A DNA stretch of 64,000 nt. Source: Ancylostoma caninum (taxonomy: Eukaryota > Nematoda > Chromadorea > Rhabditida > Ancylostomatidae). Under the pieces are notes generated by a model. That model ran no database searches and was not told the origin of the DNA. It saw only the letters and a program-made list of their open reading frames with translations. The position numbers were made by a program, and so were the translations under genes. The DNA lies in contig JBAJFG010000610.1 in the NCBI GenBank assembly GCA_037903475.1, forward strand, positions 372,001-436,000, written 5' to 3'. Below, piece after piece: positions 1 through 11,696 of the stretch (positions are counted from its first letter, which is position 1; each line of letters starts with the position of its first letter).

Positions 1-103
1 GCAAATGCCATAAAAGACTGCGATCATATTTTACAACACTTTGACAATATTTTGGGAGAAAAACCGCTTCTTGTGATAGAATAACACTTAAGTAAACGCT
101 TAC

Positions 104-2297
104 CGAGCCCTGTCACATACTGGTCGAGCACATTTGCTGCTTCTTCTAATCTTCTCGTACTCTCATCCATTTCATCGATTTGTTGGAGGTAAGGGCGTAA
201 AGACTCATCTGAAAACAGTGCTAAATTTCTTGAATACTCTTGAATACTGTGCGGAATCATAGAATTCCAGATAACTGGAAGAAAAGGATGAAAAAATCTC
301 ATAAAAAAGGAAATACATTTGTTGTTCAGTCGAGATAGCTTGTCGGCGATTTTCTCGGCCACTGCTCGCATGTCGACGTAACGCTGCGCTGTTACTGTAT
401 TCATATCCTCCAACAATTTGTATTCATCGATACTACCTGAGAAAATCCATTCAATGTCACTAACATAATCAAAACGCATCTCAGTTGAGGGCATAGGTAC
501 GATGGTGGTGAGACAGGGGTCAGAAAAGTGAAGGTTGTTCACCAACCACTTCAACTGAGGAAGGTAAAAAGAGTGAAGTTACAGATTGCGAGATAGTGAA
601 GCCCTTTTTTAAGATGGTTCGCTCCGAAACAGCTCTATATTGCTCAAAATGGAAAAAAAGATCATATGTTCAGAGGCGGAACGTTAAATATGCTCACAAA
701 CTCAACATTTTCACTTTGACACGTCAGACGGCTGACATGTCGAAGATTTGCACTGGCGCCCTGCTTTCGTTCCGGGACCCACGCTCTTTTCAACACTGAC
801 AGCGTCTCCCCTTAATTTTCGCTAAATATTTCGGTAATCTCATAAAACTGTATATTGCGCAGTTGTCACTAATCTTCTTCATGACATTCTGCACAAAATG
901 ACACCAAGACCGACGATTTTTACCAAGAATCCACGAAGAAATCAATTTCTTCAAATCTAGACGGGGGATTTGCGTCCTTTAAAATTTCTCAGCAGTTTTC
1001 AGAAAACGGTGAGTTGCGCAGTTGTCTATCAATGCCGACATCCTTGCACACGCAGCGGTAATAAAAGTAAGTGCTCTTGTCTGAAACTGGCACAGAAAAC
1101 AGGCTATTTTTGAAAACGCTTTTCCGCTGAATATCTCTTTCATTTCGAAAAGTCAGGTTTTGCGCAGTTGTCAACTGCCGAACCCGTGCGATTCCGAGTA
1201 GAATGCTATGTGATACTTGGTACTTTTTTTTCATGCTGGGCTGAAAAAGCCCGCCTGAGCCAAATGCTCCGTGTAGCTCAGGGGGGTTAGCGAGAGAGCG
1301 CGCAATATGAAAGGGCGCCCAAGGACGGACGGGGCATCTGTCTCACCCTCGATTCTCCGTCGAGAATGAATGGAACTACCAAGAATTATATATCATTCTG
1401 CTCAGAATTTCATTCTGAGTTCACCTGACAACTGCGCAACTTCAATTTCTCACAAATAAAGAAGATATCGTGGTTTTAACATTTTGGGAGATTTCTCAGT
1501 TATTTTTATCTGCAGTTCTGTAGCTCCACTACCACGTAGTGTAACGTAGCACTGTTATTCCGCCTGACAACTGCGCAACACTTATGTTTTTGAGCTGAAG
1601 ATGATATTCCAGGTCAAAACTCAGATTTCAGGAAATGTCATGCCTATATACTCAACAGTTTTTCTCAACCCATATTCGCTGGCGACTCCTGAGCCTCACG
1701 TTTCCCCACACTGTTTTGTATTTAGAATTCAATCCACAACTGCGCATTTCATGAATTTCTTCGCTTCCCGAACAAAAAGTGTGATTTTCTGCAGCCTTTT
1801 GCAATGTGGGGCTGAGCCTCGGATCCAACTTATCTTCATCGTCGTAAATGAAGGTTCCCCCAACGGCGCTACCGTAAGTGATGGTGGGTAGAGAGGCGTC
1901 TCAGGTTATTGTACCATGGTTGAGGGAAAACGAGTGTTGCTAACGATGATAGTGATAATTGCCACTATTTGTAACTATTCTATACTTTTAATTGAAGCAC
2001 AACGAATTACGCGTATAGCATGCACACACTGACGCAATGGTTTTTTCCCGGGAAATAATGCTACAAATCCTAATGTTAGGGCGGACAAGCAAGGAAAGGA
2101 AGAAAACCATGAAGTACACTAGGTTCGAAATCCTCTACCCAAGAACTCGGTAGCCACATACCTTGGATTTGTGACTGAAGAAAAGCGCCAACTCTATCGT
2201 ACATCACATCAGCCAGTTGCTTTATTTCAGGTCCTGGAGCTGGAGTAGATGGCTCAGGAGGTGAAGACGTTGAGGCACGTTCATTAATTTCAGCCAT
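104..2297 (-). CDS. blos-2: BLOC-1 subunit 2 (BLOS2), partial: 3' end beyond the left edge
   Basis: Small coiled-coil subunit of BLOC-1, the complex that sorts cargo to lysosome-related organelles. Three exons are visible: 2297-2162, 436-317 and 208-104. Donors are CCAAG/GTATG, AACAAAT/GTATTT and GCTCG/GTAAGC; acceptors are TTCTCAG and TTTTCAG. Phases agree at every join (1, 1, 1). The spliced product has 120 codons plus one base. It has a Ser/Pro/Thr-rich N-terminus, then a helical core containing [23 protein letters not shown] and [11 protein letters not shown], which line up with EDYKLLENMN, DLNQKYAGLQPYL and LEQAAYKLDAY of human BLOC1S2. The tyrosine of NKYES is made only by the exon 2/3 join, so the join is well supported. 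The last exon, expected to carry about 15 lysine-rich residues, lies to the left of the window. The start is the ATG at 2297, directly after an acceptor-like TTTAG. Confidence 0.88.
855..1746. repeat. Cluster of six TTGCGCAGTTGTC motifs, three in each orientation
   Basis: The 13-mer TTGCGCAGTTGTC occurs exactly at 855-867, 1014-1026 and 1160-1172 on the plus strand, and in reverse complement at 1427-1439 and 1566-1578. A shorter imperfect reverse copy is at 1735-1746. The switch from forward to reverse lies near 1300, giving a symmetrical arrangement inside the first intron of blos-2. No coding potential or transposon ends were recognised around it. Confidence 0.7.
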
Positions 2298-2340
2298 CTA
2301 AATCATAGTCACTGCATAATAAAACACTGGAATAGACAAA
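2298..2340 (-). promoter_or_regulatory. Candidate spliced-leader acceptors for the blos-2 transcript
   Basis: Read on the minus strand, a pyrimidine-rich acceptor TTTGTCTATTCCAG ends at 2327, 29 bases before the ATG. A second one, GATTTAG, ends at 2298, immediately before the ATG. Short 5' leaders ending in such sites are typical of trans-spliced nematode genes. Which site is used, and whether the leader is SL1 or SL2, cannot be told from the sequence. Confidence 0.45.
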
Positions 2341-2563
2341 AGTCTACGAGGTATGCTGTCCCCTGTACACACATATGTGAAGAGCTCTTCATTAAGTCTC
2401 CTTTCTCAACGAATATATGTAAGTCCAAAGCTGGCTACTCATGTTCAGCACTAGTGGCCCCATCAATTCTGCTAGGATATCTACAGTGACCGAGGCACCT
2501 ACAGAGCTCACTTGGGAAGGATACAAGGCGAGTCCGACAACTCATAGTGAAATGTATACTGTC

Positions 2564-2906
2564 GAATTCAGTTTACGATGCTGATCTCAAATCCGTCCTC
2601 CTTATCTGCTGCGGCGTAGAGTTGCGTGGCATGATTTAGGCTTGCTCAAGGCACCTAAAATTTGGATGTATTTTGCCAAGAGATCGCGGGAACTTATCTG
2701 GATCTAAGAGAATTTCATAAGCACGATTTAATTTTAATTAGTTGACATGTATGGAATAATTTTCGCGCATATTTACAGCAGAATATAACTCGAGAGTCAG
2801 ATTTGGCCAGTCTAGACAAGCTGGGATTATGCAACGTAACTCTTCACAGAGAACTCCGCAGCAGCTATGGAAAACGGATTTGAGATCAGCATAGAAAACT
2901 GAATTC
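2564..2906. repeat. Inverted repeat with arms of about 85 bp
   Basis: The left arm from 2564 (GAATTCAGTTTACGATGCTG) matches the reverse complement of the sequence ending at 2906 (GAATTCAGTTTTCTATGCTG) and continues imperfectly through CTGCTGCGG and GTTGCGTGGCAT. It looks like a decayed fold-back or MITE element. No transposase is present and the target duplication is unclear. Confidence 0.55.
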
Positions 2907-3757
2907 AAAGGCATACGTTTCATTACGAGTTGTTGGACCCCCCTAGTATCCTCCCCTGATCAGTGCAAAGCTACAATGCTTACTTTTGCTGAAACTTGAG
3001 AATTACGCGAAATAAAACTGATCTCGAAGAAATGCTTCACTTTTTGGTCGGAGTCCGATGCCGCATCGGAGCTACTAGTGGTTGCGATGCGATGTCGAAA
3101 TCCGACGAATCAATCCATTCAAACAAATCGGGCCGACTTCTCCGTTGTTTTCGCTACAGTTTAGAGCTTTTGGTGTTTTTTTTCTCTTGTCTTGAAATTG
3201 CCTGACCTACAGAAAGAATATACAAAATCATCGGTGGGAACATGTGATGCCAGATCGTTCAACTTCGGACCACTATAAATAGAGCCACGGGTCGTTCCGA
3301 TTCCGTATCCGACCATCGCAGCTCAACTCCAATGCGGATCGGAGTCCGACGTACTACTTTTGGGTGAGTTTGGTGCTAAATTCTCGGACACTAGACCACT
3401 AGACTCCACTTGTTCTTTATCAAAATCTTGAGGAAAATGGTCAACACCTTGCCTATTCGTTGGCTTATTCACCATGGTAAGAACGAATATCGTTTTCGTT
3501 TTACATACTAATCCCTTCTTTAAAAAGTTAGGTTAGCTATGACAGTTCCCTAAAAAATCCATAAAGGGGTTACTCTACGTGTCGGTCACAAATGTTGCAT
3601 CTATTTTACATTATAAACCCACCATCGTATGGTTACGGTCGGATCACTATATGAAGGTGGAAGAGAATCTGAGAGAAGAAAGTAGCAAGTGACAAAATGA
3701 CAACAGTGGGGGAAGAAGAAAATTTGCAGGATGATATTTAATTTTGTGATGCAAAGG

Positions 3758-3952
3758 TTACATTTTCACAGCAAGGACATCAGCGGCCAGAAGGAGTGAA
3801 AAAACTACAGGGGACGTCAATGGTGTTGGCCCATCTGCGGCCCCGAGAAGGCCGTCGTGCAACCGCACCGCGCGCGCCGTAACCGATGTTTCTGCTGGTG
3901 TTATGCTATTTCTAGCAGCTTTTCCACCCGATTTTAAGGATTTTCGACCAGA
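3758..3952 (-). CDS. Possible isolated terminal exon, unidentified
   Basis: On the minus strand a strong acceptor (GGCTCTTTTTTTTCAG) is followed at 3952 by 64 open codons and a TAA at 3758. The predicted peptide begins SGRKSLKSGGKAARNSI and is locally GC-rich and free of low-complexity bias. It does not match the exit phase of the last exon of the charged-protein gene upstream, and I see no partner exon for it. It could be a real 3' exon, a gene fragment, or chance in a GC-rich repeat. Confidence 0.2.
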   Translation of the reverse strand, partial: SGRKSLKSGGKAARNSITPAETSVTARAVRLHDGLLGAADGPTPLTSPVVFSLLLAADVLAVKM

Positions 3953-4139
3953 CTGAAAAAAAAGAGCCTTGAAATAGCATTCCGGCTGCAGACGACACCG
4001 ATCCGACGAGCGCGGCACGGTCGCGCCGTGTCCTTTTCAAGATCGAGGATAATGTTATGATGTTAACGTTATGATCAGCGTCTAAAACAACCCCCATACG
4101 CGAAATATGAGAATTCTGTGAGATCACGTGTCTACAGTA

Positions 4140-4355
4140 CACGTACCGTAACCCTACAAAAACGGAGATACGGTACAAAATGGATACGATACTCGTGTTC
4201 AGCACCTCAAACAACCCTCTAGGCGAAGTTTGGGCGAAAATTTTTGCTTTGACGTTTTGGGGCAGAACTAGCCGAATAGTGCCCGATTTAGGATTTACGG
4301 TGGTTTTGGAGAATTTACGATTTACGAAAAAAATTTTTTGTTACGCACATCCCTG
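4140..4355 (+). repeat. Dispersed repeat ending in a hAT-like terminus
   Basis: Segments here, such as ACGGTACAAAATGGATACGA and CAAACAACCCTCTAGG, recur in diverged form at about 36810-36950. The right end contains repeated ATTTACG units followed by TTACGCACATCCCTG, which matches the right terminus of the hAT-type element ending at 43428. No left terminus or target duplication was found, so this is probably a truncated copy. Confidence 0.45.
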
Positions 4356-5565
4356 GTGGGCCACCGCCATTGCCGTCCACTGTACGCTCAAAAGAAGGCA
4401 CCCAACAGCAACAAGAACTTCCTCTTTTTTGTGCGTAGCAACAATATTACTAATTACATCACAGACAACACAATGATATACCCCCCCCCCCCCCCCACTC
4501 ATCGGATTGTGCCCAGAAAAGAGTATAATACACATTACCCTCACAGCAACATAGTGAAAACTTAGCCAAGCAATGAGTGTTTGGTGGTTTTCAGTTTTCG
4601 GATCAATACGCACGGCTAAACAATTCGGTCAGATTAAACTAGCAAGTCAATGTTTCCCGACAAATATGATAATCGTGGCATCCACATTCCCGCGGTAACT
4701 TGGAAATTATAATTCCCAAACCATGCGAACAAACTACAGCACATAAGTTGACCCAGATTTATTAGACTCTTAAATAGACGCGTTTTCTTTCCAATGCATC
4801 ACAATAAAAGAAACAATGAGCACAAAGCCAAGACAAACAATGGATTTCTATTCAGGATTTCATCCATTGCAAGGCAAACCGTCATAAACAGAAAAAAAGC
4901 AACAAAATCATACAAGAATGACGATAACAAGAAGAAACTTACACGATAATAGTTCCACGCAACTGTTAACCAACAGCGATACAAACATAGAGAAAACGAA
5001 AACAATATGGAAGTAGGCAAGGATCATAGCTACACCACTATACCAACGGGATTAAGTTATATAGTATACATGGGTTTTGTAAAAGAATTCAGAAGATGAC
5101 ACTATTGAGATAATTTACGCACTCCATGAACATATGAGCGGGGATGTCGGGAACGCTCATAATCGTCACTTGCTCTCGGCGACGACAGTCGTGGGAGTTT
5201 CGTCGGTACCTCCAATTTGCGCTCTAGAACAAGGGCCAGTAATTTTCAGTAAATTTTGTCTTTCTCACTATCAAGGGCGAGAAAATAAGGGTCTATTCAA
5301 GAAGGTAACTAGAAATATTGAGGAGTGTTGTTGAACAGCGGCTGGCAATGAAAATAGGTTTAATAGAAGTAGAAGGTTATATGTTTTTTGTTTGTATGTG
5401 CGAATATTTGTAAGTTTTGAGTAGAAATCTTGAAGAATTAATTGAACTGGACCAAATTTTAACGCAAACCCACCAGGGGTAACTGAAATAATTCATCCTG
5501 TCAATTTTCATTGTTTCAACGAGCCCGTGAAGAAATCCACGCTGGGATCACCATCAAGCTACGTA

Positions 5566-5712
5566 GTCTCTCTCAAAAATCCTTGCCTCATCCTGCATCC
5601 CCCCCCCCCCCATCTGCTTACCGCACCGCATCAATTATGCATTATCATGCATGGTGCGACGTGGCTCAGTTGACGACCGATGAAGCGTGAGACAAAGAAT
5701 TTTGAGAAAGAC
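5566..5712. mobile_element. TA-flanked MITE, family 1 (CAGTCTTTCTC), diverged copy
   Basis: The left end GTCTCTCTCAAAAATCCTTG pairs with the right end AAGAATTTTGAGAAAGAC. TA dinucleotides flank both sides, as expected for Tc1/mariner-type insertion. The interior contains a long C tract and the shared block CACCGCATCA. It is the most diverged of three copies in this window (others at 16189 and 37136). Confidence 0.65.
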
Positions 5713-6167
5713 TATAAGTACATGAACGTGCTACCTCCATGAACGAATCTATCAAAGTTATCTCTTTTTTTCACTTCTGCGCTTTCTTTACAAATCCGCA
5801 TTTTCTTTACTACGAAAAAAAGAATGAGCTATAAAGAGTTATGAGCATGATGAACTATTCACATGCGTTAAAAAAATGAGCGTAGTAGCACGCCAGAGCG
5901 AAGCCGATGGGTATACTCTCTAGTATAACACATGCATGTTCAAGAATTCCTCAGTACGACCCTGACACCAACACAAACAACGCAATTTTCTGTCTACACC
6001 TACGACTATTCGCTGGTGAGTTTTCTAAAAGTTAAAGAATCACTACATATAAAAACGGATTTGCTTTACTGTATCCCGCTAAGCAAACGACAGAATATCC
6101 CAGCAGTTTCAGCTCTTATGCTGAAGCACCATTCAGTCAGATAATTTGATGCCATAACTGTACAGGT

Positions 6168-9100
6168 TCAGGATAAATGTGACCCAATATTCAGTATCTT
6201 GGTCGCCCCACATATCTGCAATAACATGGACTCACTCTCTGCTCGAAAGTAGCTTGGTCGTTGCGTGAGCTCGAGACTATTCAGCACAATCGCATATTGC
6301 CGCATCATTTTCCGATCCGGTGGAGGTATGTCCAAATCAAGCAGTGAGCGGCTCTTTGGTAATTCCTTGTCGAATACAGAGTCACGCCTTTGTATTTGTG
6401 TATTCGTTCCATCCAATCGAGCTCTCGAACCAATACCATTCAGCGACGTCGACCCTTGTTGCAGTTCCTTCGGCTCCTTTATGCACATATCCAACAATGA
6501 CGGGATCTTGCCAGCACTGCTGCTGCCGTGGAGGGCTAAACGAACCTAACATACTGCGCGTGGGAGTACACAGCGCTTCGAGATTGAAATATCGCATTCG
6601 GAAGAAATGTGGATGGAAGAAAATTTCGAAGAAAAGAGGACAAGCCCACAACGGCAATCTCGAGACAATTATACCAATACCAACCGGTGGTTCCATTTGT
6701 TTGAAGCTGTTGTTGCTGTTGATGATGATGATGGTCCGACAACTTTCGCTTTGGAGATGAGCTGTACTCCCTTGGAGATCCACGTAAACCATGGTCCTTC
6801 CTCTTGGGTGACGCAAACGGAGAGACGCCATGCTTCAACCTTGCTGTACTAGGCGATGAGCGATGCTCAGTGTGTCTTGACGGCGAAAGTACCGCAGATG
6901 ACTTAGCAGATCGTTCTTCTGTGGTGCTGCTTTCCTCGGTAGTAATCGAACCACGTCTAACGAAACCGTCTTTGTGATGCTCCGTAGCGTTCACATTAGC
7001 AGATTCTGGCGAACCAGATGATGTCGAAGGCTGTTCATCAACGGAGTACCAACCATGGGCCAATGGTCCTTTCACAGAAATCAGTTCAGCGTCATCACGT
7101 CTGCACATTTCTGTTGTTTCGGGCTTCGCTGAGGTTGAAGCACATTGATCATTGGACGTATCCTGCTTTTCTCGGGTTTCGTGCCGTTCCCGCGTTCTAT
7201 CACGTCTTCCTCTTTCGTCAGCATGTCTTCGGTCGTCTCTTCTTGATCTGTGTTCGTTTCTCCCAGTGTAGTGATGACGTCGTCGTGCTTCTAAAGAGGT
7301 AAATCAACTGTTTTACACACATCAACAAACGCTCCGTGACCGCTATTCGTCTGTAGGAGAGGCAGGATGAGCGTCGAAATCTACCATCTTCATTCCGTTC
7401 GCCATTTCGGTTGCTCCTAGAATGTCGCGACGGTGTACCCGTAGCAATCTTCCGCGAATCGTAGTCTCTTTGGTGTGACGACGATGCCTCACGAGGCTTC
7501 GATACCATTCCTTCTGGTTCTGGAGGAGGTGAACTGATGGTTCCAGTAGGCGAACGCTGAGAGAGAACGATGTTATTGGCAGCAGCAGCCGCAGCAGCAC
7601 GCCGCATCGCATCTTCGTCTAGCTCCTCGCAGAGGTCCGGGAAATCATCACCATCTTCCACATTAGACACGTGGTTGGGACCTCTCGAGCGCGACATACT
7701 CACATCGTCGAAGTCATCGTCCTCTCTAAAATGAAGCAGCTCAACTCCAGAAACAATCTCCAAGCACTAGTACACGCATGCAACTGTTTAACTAGATATA
7801 ATAGCTTCCAAATCCAATTTCTCGACTACTTTTAAGATAAAACTGGAAAGACGCCCGATAAGCGTCACCATATTTTACAAGTAGATGGAATTTTTCGTCG
7901 CTCTATTGCCTTTCGTAAGGAGAAAAAGTTCATAGACTGTACCTACCCAGCGTGAGATTCGCTAGTACCCGAAGCACCATCAGTGAACTCTGAATCATCG
8001 TCGCCTACTTCATCACCTGAAAAGCAACAGAGAAGTTACTTCACCTCAACTACAAAGGATTTGAGTGTCGTTTCCCTCACAAAGCAAAGATGGTTTAACT
8101 ACATAAGCTCACATTTTCGAAAGAACACGATTTTCTGTTTCTATTGCGTGATTTTTACAACTGAATATATAAAATGTAGTACACAACTATACATATAAAG
8201 AAGAGCCTGAGGCAAACCCAAAGAACACTTTTGGTGATTCGACTCAGAAAACGCACTGAAAACATCTAAAGATGAGTAGCGAAAAACAATAGAACTATGT
8301 ATTTTAGCTTAGCAACCATATTAACACTTAAAAACAGGTGGCAATCGTACTATCCATTTGTGTCTCAGTCGATTTCGACGTAATCAAAAAGAAAACATGA
8401 CACTCACAACAGTCCACCTCCTCGAGTTCGAGTTCTTCGAATGGAATGTCTTTTTCATCACAATCTTTTCTATCCTTACGCCTTCTGTCAGCTGACGATT
8501 GTCGCTGAGGCTTTCTTGCATAGCTCTGCAAAAACACAAAAGTTGATGAGGAAGCGTTCGTCGATTAGAGAATCACAGATTCATAGATTATTAGCTATGT
8601 TCGACTTGAAAAAATGTTGTTGAACAGTGAATTTCGTGATGCAAGAAAAAAGAGCCGAAAACGAACCTCAACTCGACGAACTTTAGGATCGTACGGCTTC
8701 CGCAGACGTCTCGGTTCAATAGGGCGTCTATCAGGCTTTCCAATTTCGCGAGCACTCCTGAAGCCTCGCCGATCTCCACGTTCGTGGCGAGAATAAGGGT
8801 GATGTCGCTCCACGCTATGCTAAAATACAGGACTAAAATGAATCGAAACGTTGCATAAAGCGAGCCTGTTGAGGACAACTTTAGCTTTAGCTTTGAGGAC
8901 AACTTTAGCTTTAGCTTACGCTTAGGAATAAACGATATTTATAGATTTCTCTACGAACTCAGGTGTCTTACAATTCAAAGTGAAGAGAGAACTCTTCTCT
9001 CCACGATGTGTCCCACCACACTTGTGTTGTAGGTGGTAAGTGACGAAAATATTTGAGAGGACACAACGCAAACACTTACCCGCGGACGGGAGTCCAAGTG

Positions 9101-10941
9101 GTGGTGCCTTTTCTCTTCGCGCTTACGCCTCTCATTGTGCCTGCGTTCCTCTCTGATACGCTCTTCTCTTTCTCTACGCTCTTCATCTGCATCTTCGTCA
9201 ACACATTCAAGTTCATCTGGGTCGAATTCGATGTCTTCGTCCTCGTTTTCGTTCACATCGTGACCATTCTAAAGCAACACAATTTGATGAAACAAGAGGG
9301 GAGTGGAAGAATAGGTGCCTCTCCGTCAACTTACGGAAACAAACACCTTCACAATATGTGAAAACTACATTATAAGCAGTGCAAAAGCTGATAAGATAAA
9401 AAAAAACGAAAAAAAAAGTCTAAAGCCCCCTCCCATAAGTGTCTATCCATCACTTTTTCCAACAGTGGTCACGAGAGAAACTGCAAGTGAGCCACAACAG
9501 ATTAATATTGGGACAGATGTTGTTGTGTAAAACAGATTTTTTCACCTCAAGAACTCTAGAAACCACTTTTTACGTGAACACAATCAGAGTTAAGACAAAA
9601 AAAGGACTAATTAATGGAAATCGGAGTGAAGCAAACGAAAAAGGTACTTACACTAACTTCTTCTTTGGAGTTGGCAACGTTAGCAGTTGTACAAGACGAC
9701 ACATCTTCATCCTAAAGCTTGAGGTGATAAATGATATGTTGATTCTAAAACTTTCATGAGTATCTCCAACAAAGGTAATCCACGCGACCCCAGAAATTGC
9801 CGTAACCTCAATAACTGGTAAATAGTGGAGCATTCATTAGGTCCCGGAACGGGTGGTTTCAACGTATTCGCCAGAATATGTATCCACAACCAAGTGAGGC
9901 ATGCGCTTTCGTTCAAGCATAAGCCAAACTAGTTGTGCACGGTTCCATGCGGCGCATCACGCGTGTCAGCCGGTTGAACACATTGTCACAAACGCGTTAA
10001 ATAGCCCTGAGCGAAGCGGGATAGTGGTTGATAAAACTGGTTTCCGCACACACATTTTCTTTATAAATCCTAAGAGATCTTAACAAAACAGTCAACAGTC
10101 AGCCTTGGCAATACTTGATCCAGCACTTCTTCGACTGCGTGTGCATTCGACAAAGGAACCACCGCAAACCATGGTTGTTACTGTTAATCAAATCTACGTA
10201 TATTTGATGCATGAATGGAACTTATGTAGAGCAGTTGGAAATAGGACCGCAACGATGAAAACAGCTTGTTTTTCAGGTATGAATGCTCTTCGCAATCCTA
10301 AACCAACCAAAAGCTGTCAAAGAGAGATAAATGAAATACGTAACAATTCACTAATGGAGCCACTCCAACAGGCTGCAAATCACCACAGAAACAGACTGTT
10401 TCAAATGTGATGGTACTTCAGCAGCATGGCACAGACTTGAGATCTTTGCGTTAAAACGCAAGCATACATCTGTGATTTGTTAGCACGCCGACTAACACAT
10501 GCTCTAAGGCCCATGGCATACTTCACAGCAGCACCGTCGCTGGACCAAACGAAATGTTACATGCTATCATATCAGCAGCTGCACAAAGACGAGTGGAGTC
10601 AAACTTTCGCGACTGTGTCGCTGTGAAGTATGCCATAAGCCTCAGACGCCATTTTTCCCTTTTTTTCGACTACTAGATTAAAAAAGAGTATGAGAAAAAA
10701 GCCATTCCCTCCAAGTTTTATGCTGTTTTCCCTTCTCTTTGGCCATCAATATCCATTGGTTAGGGAAATAGAAAACAAACCTCATTTGGATCAACTGTCC
10801 AGTCAGTTTCTTCCACTTCTCTTATAATATCTTCATGAACGCTCGTCTGCAATGAATTCTCATCAGAAACAAACCACGAATGCTACACAGAACTAATGAA
10901 ATTACCCTTGAAATGCCCTGCACAACCTCTCCACCAGACAT
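6168..10941 (-). CDS. Charged RE/RS/Asp-rich nuclear-type protein, ten exons, function unknown
   Basis: The exons are 10941-10906, 10846-10781, 9711-9652, 9268-9080, 8819-8667, 8525-8408, 8016-7947, 7725-7385, 7290-6685 and 6535-6236. All have AG acceptors and GT donors, and phases agree throughout. The protein is acidic at the N-terminus (DEDVSS, ENEDEDIEFDPDELE), then a dense RREREERIREERR segment, a basic segment (RRPIEPRRLRKPYDPKVRR), acidic patches, an alanine run, Ser/Pro/Arg-rich stretches (SPKRK, SPREYSSSPKRK), His and Gln runs, and a C-terminal region with KIPSLLDM and SRSLLDLDIPPP. Such composition is usual in splicing and transcription-associated nuclear proteins. The end is uncertain: reading through the last donor (AGA/GTGAGT at 6235) gives a stop at 6168 and about 668 aa, but a further exon is possible. 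The short Leu-Leu-Asp motifs faintly recall regions before the kinase in CDK12/13, yet no kinase domain occurs downstream, so I leave it unnamed. Confidence 0.75.
10507..10642. mobile_element. Short fold-back MITE, family 2 (ATGGCATACTTCACAGC)
   Basis: The left end AGGCCCATGGCATACTTCAC and the right end, read in reverse complement as AGGCTTATGGCATACTTCAC, form terminal inverted repeats of about 32 bp. The interior is about 70 bp and non-coding. A one-sided copy of the same end is at 33656-33697. It lies in the intron between the second and third exons of the charged-protein gene. Confidence 0.7.
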
Positions 10942-11696
10942 TGTAGTCGTTGGAAGTATCGCCGCTGCGCCTCCCCTCCACAGCTCCGATTGTAAAGTGA
11001 CCGCTAGGCGGCTCTCGCCACCACTGAATGGAAACCCGTCGAACTTTGAATCATCACGACACGGAAAAGCACGATGGCGAAATGACAGATAAGACTCGTG
11101 ATACGAGAAACTCCATAGCTAGAAAAGCCGCAAAGGAAAATACTGATTTATTACATCATAAAATGGAAACACAAGAGAAGTTTATGAGAAATAAATTTTA
11201 GTTTGGAGGAAGTCAAAGTAAACCAGTGAAAAAGTGATCAGAGACTACAGAATTCCATGATTATCTAGGACATGGTTCTCTGAAGACAGGTAGGAACAAC
11301 ATGTCGCCAGAAAGACCGGCATGGGAATCGCAGCGGAGGCAAAAGGAGCTGGGCGGACTGGAAAGAGGGAAACCTATGCAGTTTCCGGCCGCCTATGCAC
11401 TTGCTCATGCATGCAACGAGCACAATAGGAGTATCCTAGCGATGACGAAACTAGGATACCGCTACGTTTGGCCGTCAACACTGGAAAGGCCTGCTAGCAG
11501 TGCAGAATAGCCCCAAGATATACACAAGACTGCTAATGCCATTAATACGAGAATTCAGTGCCGCAAACTGCTCATAATTTGACAGGAAGGGAGATCTATA
11601 CATACAAACAAACAGAAACAATACCCATAAAAACCTATTCGAAATACAAAATAACTGAACAAAACAACAGCGGAAGAACAAAGCTGTAATTTTACA
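10942..11696. other. Spacer between LSM8 stop and the next minus-strand gene
   Basis: This 755-bp interval separates the LSM8 stop codon from the start of the charged-protein gene, both read right to left. It should hold the LSM8 3' UTR and either a promoter or an operon intercistronic region. No canonical AATAAA in a convincing place and no clear trans-splice acceptor was identified, so operon membership is only a possibility. Confidence 0.4.

Larger units (their letters stand above)
2341..6167. other. Intergenic stretch between blos-2 and the charged-protein gene: repeats only, plus one weak exon candidate
   Basis: This 3.8-kb stretch holds inverted repeats, a 16-C homopolymer at 4481-4496, a C tract near 5600, a truncated hAT-like end and one TA-flanked MITE. 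Apart from the weak candidate at 3758-3952, no open frame has splice signals and recognisable family features. Confidence 0.6.

Noticed and set aside
1268..1340. tRNA-like A box (TAGCTCAGGGGGGTTAGCG)
   Set aside because: No matching B box (GGTTCGAATCC type) at the right distance and no cloverleaf closes.
6168..10941. Calling the charged protein CDK12/CDK13 because of its RS-rich N-terminus and LLDL-PPP motifs
   Set aside because: No protein kinase subdomain (glycine loop, HRD, DFG) appears on the minus strand between 6236 and the left edge, and the next gene is blos-2.
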